In this document: piece by piece, positions 5,927 to 13,831 of the stretch | Layout: each line of letters opens with the position of its first letter | How positions within the stretch are numbered: the stretch's first letter is position 1 | DNA from: Bacteroidota bacterium | GTDB lineage: Bacteria; Bacteroidota; Bacteroidia; Bacteroidales; Rikenellaceae | NCBI GenBank assembly: GCA_023413645.1 | Contig: JAEZPN010000108.1 | Location: 1 to 20,090, forward strand | Direction: 5' to 3' | DNA length: 20,090 nucleotides | The notes under the pieces: model-generated | Databases searched by the model: none | Told to the model about the DNA's origin: nothing | What the model saw: only the letters and a program-made list of their open reading frames with translations | Program-made: the position numbers and the translations under genes

Positions 5927-6706
5927 TTATTTTATCACGCCGTCGAGGCTCTTAAGCATGCGGTAGTCGGTCATGTCGACCTGCACGGGTACGACGCTGA
6001 CGTACTTATGAGCCAATGCCCACTCGTCGGTATCCTCCGCCTCGGGCTCAGCATTCTGGAAGGCTCCCGTAAGCCAGAAGTAGTCCCTACCCTGTGGGTC
6101 CTGGCGAGCGTAGAAGTCCTCTCTCCAGAAGCCACGTGTCTGGCGACATAGGCGTATACCCTGAATCTCCGACGCAGCACAGCGGGGTACATTGACATTG
6201 AGGCACAAGGGGCGAGGAAGCGACATCTCGTTCTCAAGGATAGCACGTATAATGCGCTCGCCACACTCCACAGCACCCTCGAAGTCGGCATCGGCACTAT
6301 GGTCGTCAACAGATAAACCCACCGAAGGGACGCCATAGAAGCTACCCTCGATAGCGGCACCCATAGTACCCGAGTACATGACGTTCACCGCGGCATTCGA
6401 GCCATGGTTGATGCCCGAGATTACGAGGTCCACCCTCTTACCCTCGAAGAAGTGGTCGAAGGCAATCTTCGCGCAGTCTACGGGAGTACCCGAAAAGGCG
6501 TATATCTCGACACCCTCACGCTCCTCAACACGGCGCAAGAAGAGGGGTGCATTTATTGTAATAGCCTGGCTCATGCCACTCTGCACCCTGTCGGGAGCGA
6601 TGGCTACAACCCTACCAAAACGTGAAGCGAGCTCCACAGCGTGACGAAAACCCTTAGAGAGGTAGCTATCGTCGTTGGTGACAAATATCAATCTTTCGTT
6701 ATTCAT
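5927..6706 (-). CDS. surE: 5'/3'-nucleotidase SurE
   Basis: A 259-residue protein of the SurE family, metal-dependent phosphatases that dephosphorylate nucleoside 5'- and 3'-monophosphates in the cytoplasm. The metal site is recognisable: NDD at residues 11-13, S43 in QSGMS and N100 in SGINHGSN. The family stretch FSGTPVDCAK is present at 71-80. The usual NDDG is NDDS here. The ATG at 6706 (MNNERL) starts 2 bp after the rodA stop; a TTG at 6712 would overlap rodA but is less likely. Sited between rodA and a two-component system, it is probably co-transcribed with the elongasome genes. A functional link to wall synthesis is not established. Confidence 0.92.
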   Translation of the reverse strand: MNNERLIFVTNDDSYLSKGFRHAVELASRFGRVVAIAPDRVQSGMSQAITINAPLFLRRVEEREGVEIYAFSGTPVDCAKIAFDHFFEGKRVDLVISGINHGSNAAVNVMYSGTMGAAIEGSFYGVPSVGLSVDDHSADADFEGAVECGERIIRAILENEMSLPRPLCLNVNVPRCAASEIQGIRLCRQTRGFWREDFYARQDPQGRDYFWLTGAFQNAEPEAEDTDEWALAHKYVSVVPVQVDMTDYRMLKSLDGVIK

Positions 6707-6708
6707 AA

Positions 6709-8154
6709 TCAATACTTTAAACTCATATCGTCATCCGATGTCGAAGCATCGAGGCGTATGGCAATCATTATAAGCAGCGAGAATGCCAAGAGTGACGAGC
6801 CACCATAACTCATCAGCGGCAACGGGATACCCATCACCGGCATAATGCCTATGGTCATACCTATATTTACCAGTACGTGCAGAAGCAACATCGCCGCCAC
6901 GGAGTAGCAGTATACTCTGCCGAAGGGCTCTTTGATGCGCTCACCCATGCGCATAAGTCTTAGGATGAGGGCTATGTATAGCGCCACTACGACGAAGCAA
7001 CCGAACAATCCCCACTCCTCGCCAACGACGCAGAAGATGAAGTCCGTATGTTTCTCGGGCACGAAGTTGTAACGTATCTGCGTGCCCTCCAAGAAGCCCT
7101 TACCGAAGATACCTCCCGAGCCGATGGCAATCTCCGACTGGTTTACGTTGTAGCCCAGAGTCTGGGGATCATCAACCATACCCACGAAGATACGTATGCG
7201 GTTCTGCTGGTGAGGCTCGAGCTTAGAGAATAAGTAATCGCTCGTAGGCACGAATATCATGGCGTAGACAAAGAGCACAATGGGCCACAATAGGCTCAGT
7301 GCATGTGTCTTAAACACGAAGACAAGCAACGCAACGATAGCGATAGACGAGGCAATCATCAATGCCGCATAGCCACTTAAAGGCGTAAACACCGCAAGGA
7401 GCATCGACACCAAGAAGATGGCGAGCACGAAGCGTAGGTGACCAATAAAGGCACCATGCTTAAGAACGCTATACAGCGCGAAGAGCACCAGAAGTACAGT
7501 AAATATCACCACGGGCTCGAAGATGAGCGACACGATAAATAGGAAGGCGGTGAACAACACCGGGAAGTAGACATACTTCGACAAACCCTCGCGGAAGAAC
7601 ACGAAGATAAAGGCACCAAGCACGAGGCCCGAGCCCGTATCGTTCTGCAGCACGATGATAGAGAAAGGGAGCAAGATTACGGCAGCCACCTTCACGAGGT
7701 CTATGAGGCGCTTAATGTTGAACGAGTAGTCGCTCATCACGCGCGCCATCATCAGCGCCGTAGCAATCTTTGCAAACTCCACGGGCTGCACTCTGAATCC
7801 TCCAAACTCAAACCACGCCTTTGCACCATTCACCTCGCGACCAAAAAATAGCGCGGCGAGAAGCAGTCCCACACCGACGACATATGCCGGGATGGAGAAC
7901 ATATGGAAAAACCTACGGTCGAGCAACAGCACCACGATAACAACAACCGAGGAGATACCAATCCATATAGCCTGCTTCATGTAGTTGTGGCTAAACGAGA
8001 AGAAGTTCTCCGTATCGGGGTCGTACGATGCCGAGGTGATGAACAAGAGGCCGAGTAGCACGATTACCACATACAGCGACAGTGCCACCTTGTCAACCTT
8101 GCCAAAGAGCGAGTTGTTTCGCTGACTTGACGATATGTTATATCCTGAAATCAT
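6709..8154 (-). CDS. rodA: Rod-shape SEDS peptidoglycan glycosyltransferase RodA
   Basis: A 481-residue polytopic membrane protein of the SEDS family, which polymerises lipid II into glycan strands for lateral wall growth together with PBP2. The family signature is visible in the C-terminal half: AIGSGGIFGKGFLEGTQ, then FVPEKHTDFIF and GEEWGLFG, and near the end MPVMGIPLPLMSYGGSS. The length is longer than E. coli RodA (370 residues) because the central hydrophobic region has extra helices (about residues 195-310), a variation I associate with Bacteroidota. It starts 12 bp after the mrdA stop and is followed at once by surE. Confidence 0.95.
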   Translation of the reverse strand: MISGYNISSSQRNNSLFGKVDKVALSLYVVIVLLGLLFITSASYDPDTENFFSFSHNYMKQAIWIGISSVVVIVVLLLDRRFFHMFSIPAYVVGVGLLLAALFFGREVNGAKAWFEFGGFRVQPVEFAKIATALMMARVMSDYSFNIKRLIDLVKVAAVILLPFSIIVLQNDTGSGLVLGAFIFVFFREGLSKYVYFPVLFTAFLFIVSLIFEPVVIFTVLLVLFALYSVLKHGAFIGHLRFVLAIFLVSMLLAVFTPLSGYAALMIASSIAIVALLVFVFKTHALSLLWPIVLFVYAMIFVPTSDYLFSKLEPHQQNRIRIFVGMVDDPQTLGYNVNQSEIAIGSGGIFGKGFLEGTQIRYNFVPEKHTDFIFCVVGEEWGLFGCFVVVALYIALILRLMRMGERIKEPFGRVYCYSVAAMLLLHVLVNIGMTIGIMPVMGIPLPLMSYGGSSLLAFSLLIMIAIRLDASTSDDDMSLKY

Positions 8155-8166
8155 TAGCCCACTCCT

Positions 8167-10023
8167 TTACTTCTTGTTACGTTTTGCATCATACTTACGC
8201 TGTCTCTCGTCGTAGATGCGATAGTTAGGTTTCGCATTTTTCACCCTCTCTATAAGATGTGGGCGCTGGATGGTATCCGTGAGGTACATCTCCTCGATAA
8301 GCGAGGCGATAGGCACCGCAATTGCCGAACCGAAGCCACCATGCTCAACATATACCGAGATAGCAATCTGCGGATTATCCTTGGGTGCAAACGAGAGGAA
8401 TGTCGAGTGGTCGGGGCCAGAGTTCTCTGCCGTACCCGTCTTACCACACACATCCAAGCCCGGCAAGTATGCCGTACGCGACGTACCCGAGACGTTAACG
8501 CCCCTCCACATACCCTCAACAATGGGCACGAAGTGTATTGAGTCGACCATGGTATAGTGGCGCTCATAGAAGCGTGCGTCGATAGAGTCGCGGCCCTCGA
8601 TCTTCTTTACGAGGTGGGGCGTGTAGTAGTAGCCACGGTTAGCGACGATAGCAGCAAGGTTTGCCATCTGCAGTGGCGTACATCCCATCTCACCCTGACC
8701 AATAGAGCACGATAGCACCGAACCATAGTTCCACCTGCCGTTATACTTCTTATCGTAGTCCTCGGGAGTGGGGACATTACCCTCACCCTCACCATAGAGG
8801 TCCGTACCGAGCTTACGACCAAAGCCGAAGCTATATACATACTCGTTCCATACGCTTACACCCTCCTTGACGCTGCCATACTTAGGGTTTGTAATCATAT
8901 CCTTGAACACCTGACAGAAGTAGGCGTTGCACGACTGCGCCACAGCATCACGTAGGTCGAGGGGCGAAGCGTGGTCGTGACAACCCATCGTACGACCACC
9001 ATATTTGTAACCCATATGGCACGAATAGCGCATGTCGGGCGTGAGCACACCCTCCTGCATAGCGATAAGGCCCTGCACAAGCTTGAACGTAGAGCCTGGA
9101 GGATACTTAGCCTTCACCGAGCGATTGAACTGCGGGTTACGCTGATCGTGAAGCAACTCCATGTAGTTATTACCACGCTGGCGGCCTACCAAAAGGTCGG
9201 GGTTGTAGGATGGTGACGACACCATAATCAAGATCTCACCCGTCGATGGCTCGATGGCTACGACAGAGCCTATCTTACCCTCCATCAACTCCTCGGCAAA
9301 CTCCTGCAAGCGCACATCGATAGTAGATACCAACTGTAAGCCACGCTCAGGCTGCACATCATCCTTACCCTCATTATAGGGGCCTATGATAGCACGGTGC
9401 GCATCAATGGTGTAGTACTTAACACCCTTCTCGCCACGCAATAGATCCTCATATGCCGACTCCAAACCATTAGAGCCGATATACTCACCAACAACGTAGT
9501 TCGACATCTTCTTCACCTGTTCGTCGGTCACCTCGCTGACATAACCCAAGAGGTTGCCTCCCACCTTGCGGGGGTACTCGCGGGCTGTGCGGTAGCGCGT
9601 AGTGATACCGGGGATGTTCATCTCGTCGAGGCTCAACTTATTGTCTTGCGACAAGTAGCCCGCAACGAGTATCGAGGCACGAGGACTGCGACGTGCTGTG
9701 CGAAGGTGTTTATCGAACTTCTCACGCGAGATGTCTAGAAGCGTGATTAGGCGCGTAGTGTCGAAGCCCTCCTTGGGAAGGTCGTTGTAGACTATCATAA
9801 CGTCGTAGCACGAGCGACTCTTAACGATATACTCGCCATTGCGGTCGAGCACCTCGCCACGCATGGGGAACTCCACCACTTTCTCGATGCTATTAGCACG
9901 CGCCTTCTCTTTGTACTCTTCGGAGTTGAACTGCATCCACACCAAACGAGCAAGCAACACGACACCTACACCTATGACAACAAGTCGAAGGAGGTTGTAG
10001 TATAATCGGCCATTGTTATACAT
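8167..10023 (-). CDS. mrdA: Penicillin-binding protein 2 (elongasome transpeptidase)
   Basis: A 618-residue class B penicillin-binding protein that cross-links peptidoglycan during cell elongation and partners with RodA. One N-terminal membrane helix (about 11-30) precedes the pedestal region (EFPMRGEVLDRNG at 51-63). The transpeptidase domain carries all three active-site motifs: STFK at 311-314, SCN at 364-366 and KTG at 528-530. Length and order agree with the family. The ATG overlaps the mreD stop by one base (TAATG), so translation is probably coupled. It is the likely target of mecillinam-type beta-lactams by analogy with E. coli PBP2. Confidence 0.96.
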   Translation of the reverse strand: MYNNGRLYYNLLRLVVIGVGVVLLARLVWMQFNSEEYKEKARANSIEKVVEFPMRGEVLDRNGEYIVKSRSCYDVMIVYNDLPKEGFDTTRLITLLDISREKFDKHLRTARRSPRASILVAGYLSQDNKLSLDEMNIPGITTRYRTAREYPRKVGGNLLGYVSEVTDEQVKKMSNYVVGEYIGSNGLESAYEDLLRGEKGVKYYTIDAHRAIIGPYNEGKDDVQPERGLQLVSTIDVRLQEFAEELMEGKIGSVVAIEPSTGEILIMVSSPSYNPDLLVGRQRGNNYMELLHDQRNPQFNRSVKAKYPPGSTFKLVQGLIAMQEGVLTPDMRYSCHMGYKYGGRTMGCHDHASPLDLRDAVAQSCNAYFCQVFKDMITNPKYGSVKEGVSVWNEYVYSFGFGRKLGTDLYGEGEGNVPTPEDYDKKYNGRWNYGSVLSCSIGQGEMGCTPLQMANLAAIVANRGYYYTPHLVKKIEGRDSIDARFYERHYTMVDSIHFVPIVEGMWRGVNVSGTSRTAYLPGLDVCGKTGTAENSGPDHSTFLSFAPKDNPQIAISVYVEHGGFGSAIAVPIASLIEEMYLTDTIQRPHLIERVKNAKPNYRIYDERQRKYDAKRNKK

Positions 10024-10538
10024 TACTTAGCAACGATTTTGAGTGTGAATATTCTAAGGATGGGCCATGCCACGGCTGTCGAAAGGAGTGTACTACAGAT
10101 GATTGTCGCAATGAGTTGCAGAGGATGCGCCAACGACAAAGTCTCCATTACGAAGAAGAGCGTGTGGTGTATGGCAAGCATAATCACCGTGTATGCCATG
10201 AGCTGACCACGATTTAGGCGCGAGAGCACCGATGTCTGGTCACCCTGCTCGATGCTACGACGTGTGGTGAGGTAGAGCATCCAGCGACGTATCACGGCAA
10301 GTGGCACGAGCGTAGCAGTGTAGAGACCTGCGCCACCGAGGGCGAGGTCCATAATCAAACCTACAAGCGCACTTATGAGCAACACCCATACCGTGCGCCA
10401 CTCCATCTGTAGGAGTATCACTATAAGAGGGAATATCATGGGGCGCAACCACATGGCTATCGAGAGCTGGTCGAGCAGAAATATCTGCAAGAGCAAGATA
10501 ACCAGCGCCATCCAGAGATATGATAGATTCTTAAACAT
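10023..10538 (-). CDS. mreD: Rod shape-determining membrane protein MreD
   Basis: A 171-residue hydrophobic protein with about five to six transmembrane helices and few soluble segments, typical of MreD. It opens with MFKNLSYLWMALVILLLQ, and the family-like stretch GLIMDLALGGAGLYTATLV lies in the first half. MreD is a scaffold component of the elongasome that binds MreC and helps set PBP2 activity. It follows mreC after 28 bp and overlaps mrdA by one base. Sequence conservation in MreD is low, so the call rests on size, topology and position between mreC and mrdA. Confidence 0.92.
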   Translation of the reverse strand: MFKNLSYLWMALVILLLQIFLLDQLSIAMWLRPMIFPLIVILLQMEWRTVWVLLISALVGLIMDLALGGAGLYTATLVPLAVIRRWMLYLTTRRSIEQGDQTSVLSRLNRGQLMAYTVIMLAIHHTLFFVMETLSLAHPLQLIATIICSTLLSTAVAWPILRIFTLKIVAK

Positions 10539-10566
10539 TTACTTAAAACACCTTTAAAGCGTTGTA

Positions 10567-11403
10567 CTACTTTGATGCACTCTCAACGAGTCTCTCCAAC
10601 TCCATCTGGTCGCGGTTTGCAACGATGAGCAGGTTGCTCAAGCACTGCATATCCGCCGCGATTGTCACATCGACACTATATGCCGTCTTCGAGGCATTGA
10701 GCTCAGCGCGCTCAATGGTGCCGATTACAATATCCGCGGGCATACGCTCCGACCTAACGTTTACGACCATACCCTTCTTTGGCTCAGCATATCGCGAAAT
10801 CTCCACGCCTGTAACCTTATAGCGAGAGACGCCCTCCCAGTATACCGAGCAGTAGTAGTCGATGTCGGCGAGCTTACCACCAATCTTGAACTCCGTATTC
10901 AGGAGAGGCTGCACCACCGAGTAGTGCTCCGAACACGACACTACCGAACCCACAAGTTCCTTACTGGGCGTCACGACACCCATATTTTCGCGGATGCCAT
11001 CCAACTTTCCCTTATTCACAACGATATAGTTGCGACTGCGGTTTGTCGTCATCGAAATAACATTTGCGGGATAGTAAGAGAACCGCGAGTCGATGCTGTC
11101 GATGATTGGCACCTCGAACTCGCTGGGTGTGAGCTCCGCAATGGCGATATCCCTACGCTCAAGCTCCGCCTCGAGATATGCCACACGCTTTGTCAGTTTA
11201 TCGTTAGCGTCGGGCAACGCTAAGAATGTGCGCACGTCGTTTACCGTGCCACTTATGGCGCTACCTACAGCCGTGGTGCGAGACAAAATCTTTGACTCGG
11301 TGTAGGGCGTTGATGTGGCATACGACCATAGTGCCACACCCTCGATAAGGAGGAAGAGGAGCACTATGTATATGCGCTTTATGAACTCTATAAGTCGATG
11401 CAT
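10567..11403 (-). CDS. mreC: Rod shape-determining protein MreC
   Basis: With ATG at 11403 (MHRLIEFIKRIY) the protein has 278 residues: a short cytoplasmic end, one membrane helix (about 10-27), a coiled-coil segment rich in K, L and E (about 65-90), and a beta-rich periplasmic domain with the family-type stretch NRSRNYIVVNKGKLDGIRENMGVV. MreC forms periplasmic assemblies that activate PBP2/RodA. Earlier in-frame starts exist (ATG 11436, TTG 11475), but 11436 falls in the loop of a terminator-like hairpin (11419-11447) and the 11403 start gives the usual MreC N terminus. The first gene of the mreC-to-response-regulator segment. Confidence 0.9.
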   Translation of the reverse strand: MHRLIEFIKRIYIVLLFLLIEGVALWSYATSTPYTESKILSRTTAVGSAISGTVNDVRTFLALPDANDKLTKRVAYLEAELERRDIAIAELTPSEFEVPIIDSIDSRFSYYPANVISMTTNRSRNYIVVNKGKLDGIRENMGVVTPSKELVGSVVSCSEHYSVVQPLLNTEFKIGGKLADIDYYCSVYWEGVSRYKVTGVEISRYAEPKKGMVVNVRSERMPADIVIGTIERAELNASKTAYSVDVTIAADMQCLSNLLIVANRDQMELERLVESASK

Positions 11404-11418
11404 AATCTTGCTTGAAAA

Positions 11419-11447
11419 AGGCTGCCAAACACGCATGCCGACAGCCT
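11419..11447 (-). terminator. Terminator-like hairpin between mreB and mreC
   Basis: On the minus strand an 8-bp stem (AGGCTGTC pairing with GGCAGCCT, one G-U wobble, 13-nt loop) is followed directly by U5 and then, about 12 bp further on, by the mreC start at 11403. It lies 67 bp after the mreB stop. Its form is that of an intrinsic terminator; within the operon it would act as partial terminator or attenuator, giving more mreB than mreCD mRNA. Confidence 0.65.
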
Positions 11448-11514
11448 CTCTTTTGAAGTTGTTGCGACAGCACAAAGCTGCCCCATTATCTCATTTCGAA
11501 TATCTAAATCGCTA

Positions 11515-12543
11515 CTACTTCTCGCCACCGAGGAGGAATGAGAAGTTGCCAATATTCTTAAGTGCGATGCAAGTACCGCGAGCAATGGCACGTAGTGGAT
11601 CGTCAGCGATATGTACGGGGAGACCCGACTTCTTCGACAAGCGCTGATCGAGACCCTTGATAAGGGCACCACCACCTGCGAGGTAGATACCATTCTTCAC
11701 AACGTCAGAGTAGAGCTCAGGTGGCATAGACTCCAACACCTCCATTAGGGCGTTGTCGAGCTTTACGAGTGACTTATCCAAAGCGTATGCAATCTCACTG
11801 TAGTTCAACTTAACCTCGTGAGGCATGTTGGTACGCATGTTTGAACCTGTGAACACGAAGTCCTCGGGTTCGTTCTCCAACTCGGGAACAGCAGCACCGA
11901 TAGCACACTTGATGTTCTCGGCGGTGCGCTCACCGATACGAATCTCGTACTGCTGGCGAACATAGTTCTGGATGTCGTTCGTAAAGACGTCGCCCGCAAC
12001 GTTGATACTCTTTGAGCATACGATACCGCCCAACGAGATACAAGCAATCTCCGAAGTACCACCACCGATGTCGATGATGAGGTTACCCTCTGGAGCCTCT
12101 ACATCGAGACCTGCACCGAGAGCTGCAGCCATAGGTTCGAAGATGAGGTAGATCTCTCGACCGCCAGCGTGCTGCGCAGAGTCACGCACCGCACGAATCT
12201 CAACGTTTGTAGAGCCCGAAGGGATACAGATCATCATACGAAGCGATGGTGCGAACATACCACGTGCACCGCTCACCTTCTTGATGAGACCGCGAAGCAT
12301 GAGCTCCGTAGCCTCGAAGTCTGCGATAACACCGTCGCGCAAGGGGCGGATGGTGCGAATATCAGAGTGAGTCTTACCATCCATGAGGCGCGCCTTATTA
12401 CCGATCGCCATAAGGTTGCCAGTCTTGATGCTAAGCGCTACAATAGAGGGTTCGTCAACGACGACCTTGCCATTGTGCATAATGAGCGTATTGGCCGTAC
12501 CGAGGTCAATAGCTAGCTCCTGCGTAAGTGAAAAAAGTCCCAT
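11515..12543 (-). CDS. mreB: Actin-like rod shape-determining protein MreB
   Basis: A 342-residue bacterial actin that forms membrane-bound filaments and positions the lateral-wall synthesis machine. ATP-binding motifs are complete: phosphate-1 IDLGTANT (12-19), connect-1 region EPMAAALG (136-143), phosphate-2 IDIGGGTSE (157-165) and the adenosine motif LAGGGALIKG near residue 288. The start MGLFSLTQ could provide a short hydrophobic membrane contact. Length and motifs are standard. It is first in the elongasome cluster, transcribed from the divergent region shared with gpsA, and followed by a terminator-like hairpin before mreC. Confidence 0.97.
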   Translation of the reverse strand: MGLFSLTQELAIDLGTANTLIMHNGKVVVDEPSIVALSIKTGNLMAIGNKARLMDGKTHSDIRTIRPLRDGVIADFEATELMLRGLIKKVSGARGMFAPSLRMMICIPSGSTNVEIRAVRDSAQHAGGREIYLIFEPMAAALGAGLDVEAPEGNLIIDIGGGTSEIACISLGGIVCSKSINVAGDVFTNDIQNYVRQQYEIRIGERTAENIKCAIGAAVPELENEPEDFVFTGSNMRTNMPHEVKLNYSEIAYALDKSLVKLDNALMEVLESMPPELYSDVVKNGIYLAGGGALIKGLDQRLSKKSGLPVHIADDPLRAIARGTCIALKNIGNFSFLLGGEK

Positions 12544-12675
12544 ATCTAATCGTTTTATTATTTTTCGTTTTTTGTCACCATCAACAGCATAAAAAGGTCA
12601 TCTGTCGCCGGTTATAGACAAAAAGTTTCGACACTCGACACCTCGGTCGCTTGTCGTAACAAATTATCTAAGAGC

Positions 12676-12712
12676 GAGTTATGCTTATTCTATGAATAAG
12701 CCCCCATAACTC
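12676..12712 (-). promoter_or_regulatory. Stem-loop at the predicted 5' end of mreB mRNA
   Basis: GAGTTATG (12676-12683) pairs with CATAACTC (12705-12712), and inside it CTTATTC (12684-12690) pairs with GAATAAG (12694-12700), leaving a TAT loop and a CCCC bulge (GGGG on the minus strand). The minus-strand -7 box at 12718-12725 would place the transcript start within a few bases of the stem. It could stabilise the long (about 170-nt) mreB leader or be a protein-binding site; there is no U tract for termination. Confidence 0.6.
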
Positions 12713-12717
12713 ACTTG

Positions 12718-12750
12718 CAAAGATAGGAAAAAGAAATGGAGAATTTGCAA
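12718..12750 (-). promoter_or_regulatory. Probable mreB promoter
   Basis: On the minus strand TATCTTTG (12725-12718) is an exact TAnnTTTG -7 box. TTG (12750-12748) lies 22 bp upstream as a possible -33 element, close to usual spacing. This predicts a leader of about 170 nt before the mreB ATG at 12543. The -33 region overlaps that of the divergent gpsA promoter. Confidence 0.6.
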
Positions 12751-12778
12751 GAGTTTTAACTTTTTTTTATTAATTTTG
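12744..12778 (+). promoter_or_regulatory. Probable gpsA promoter
   Basis: TAATTTTG at 12771-12778 matches the TAnnTTTG -7 box, with TTTG at 12744-12747 as a possible -33 element 23 bp upstream. The predicted transcript start is only about 10 nt before the gpsA ATG at 12796, so the leader would be very short. The intervening sequence is almost pure A/T. Confidence 0.6.
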
Positions 12779-12795
12779 TCTATAATTTTTTGCTT

Positions 12796-13800
12796 ATGGA
12801 CATAAACAATACACCCCGTTGTGCTGTACTCGGCTACGGCAGCTGGGCAACAGCCATCGTAAAGACACTCACCGTAAACCACCACCACGTGGATTGGCTC
12901 GTGCTTAACGACGAGATTCGTGAGTCGCTCCAGATGCGCAGTCGCAACCCTAAATACCTCCCTTGGTGCTATATCGACCAAGAGTTTATTACCCCCTCTA
13001 ACGACATCAATGCTGTTGTGCGCAATGCCGACATCGTGATTCTCGCAATGCCTTCGGCATTCTTCAAGAAGTTCCTCGAGCCTTTGACCGAGAGCCTCGC
13101 AAATAAGATTGTCGTGTCGGCAGTTAAGGGCATCATCCCTGGCGACTACCTCACAATCGTAGAGCATATGAACCGCTACTACGACGTTCCAATGGAGAAC
13201 CTCGCAGTCGTCACAGGTCCCTCACACGCCGAGGAGGTAGGACAGTGTCAGCTATCATATCTCACCGTGGCTTCGGAGTCGACAAACACCGCCGAGAGCG
13301 TGCGCAACGTGCTTGCCAACGACTTCTTCCGCTGCTCTGTTTCGAACGACGTGTTGGGCGTTGAGGCTGCTGCTATCATGAAGAATATCTACGCTTTAGC
13401 TGTGGGTATGGCCGTAGGTTTGCGCTATGGTGACAACTTCCTCGCTGTGCTTATTGCGGGCTGCTCAGCAGAGATGAAACGCTTCATCGACGAGGCAGTA
13501 CCCCTCGAGAATCGCGACATCAACGCCGCAGCATACATGGGCGACCTTTTGGTCACTTGCTACTCACCTTTGAGCCGCAACCGTCGCCTCGGCACACTCC
13601 TTGGTAAGGGCTGCTCCGTAAAGAGCGCGCTCAACGAGATGACGATGGTTGCCGAGGGCTACTACGCTGCCGAGTGTATCCGCCGTAGCTCTATGCGTCG
13701 CAATATCGACATGCCTATTGCCGACAAGGTATGGGAGGTGCTCTACGAGGGCGCTTCAGCGCGCGATGCAATGCAGTCATTGACGCAGATTTTACGATAA
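12796..13800 (+). CDS. gpsA: NAD(P)H-dependent glycerol-3-phosphate dehydrogenase
   Basis: A 334-residue cytoplasmic enzyme that reduces dihydroxyacetone phosphate to sn-glycerol-3-phosphate, the head-group precursor of phospholipids. The dinucleotide-binding loop is GYGSWATAI (13-21, usual family form GxGxWGTA). VSAVKGI and VTGPSHAEEV follow at the expected places, then the catalytic-domain stretches KNIYALAVGMAVGLRYGDN and YMGDLLVTCYSPLSRNRRLG. Length is normal. The ATG at 12796 is chosen over a TTG 6 bp upstream because it gives the normal N terminus. It is divergent from mreB and 31 bp upstream of pgi, with which it probably forms an operon. Confidence 0.95.
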   Translation: MDINNTPRCAVLGYGSWATAIVKTLTVNHHHVDWLVLNDEIRESLQMRSRNPKYLPWCYIDQEFITPSNDINAVVRNADIVILAMPSAFFKKFLEPLTESLANKIVVSAVKGIIPGDYLTIVEHMNRYYDVPMENLAVVTGPSHAEEVGQCQLSYLTVASESTNTAESVRNVLANDFFRCSVSNDVLGVEAAAIMKNIYALAVGMAVGLRYGDNFLAVLIAGCSAEMKRFIDEAVPLENRDINAAAYMGDLLVTCYSPLSRNRRLGTLLGKGCSVKSALNEMTMVAEGYYAAECIRRSSMRRNIDMPIADKVWEVLYEGASARDAMQSLTQILR

Positions 13801-13831
13801 CTAATATTAATAAACTCAATATTTTACGACT

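Noticed and set aside
11404..11475. N-terminal extension of MreC from ATG 11436 or TTG 11475
   Set aside because: The extension is coded by the hairpin region between mreB and mreC, is not hydrophobic or conserved in type, and the ATG at 11403 gives a normal MreC start.
12685..13167. Minus-strand open frame of 160 codons overlapping the gpsA start
   Set aside because: It covers the divergent promoter region and the conserved NAD-binding half of gpsA; its product has no recognisable domain.
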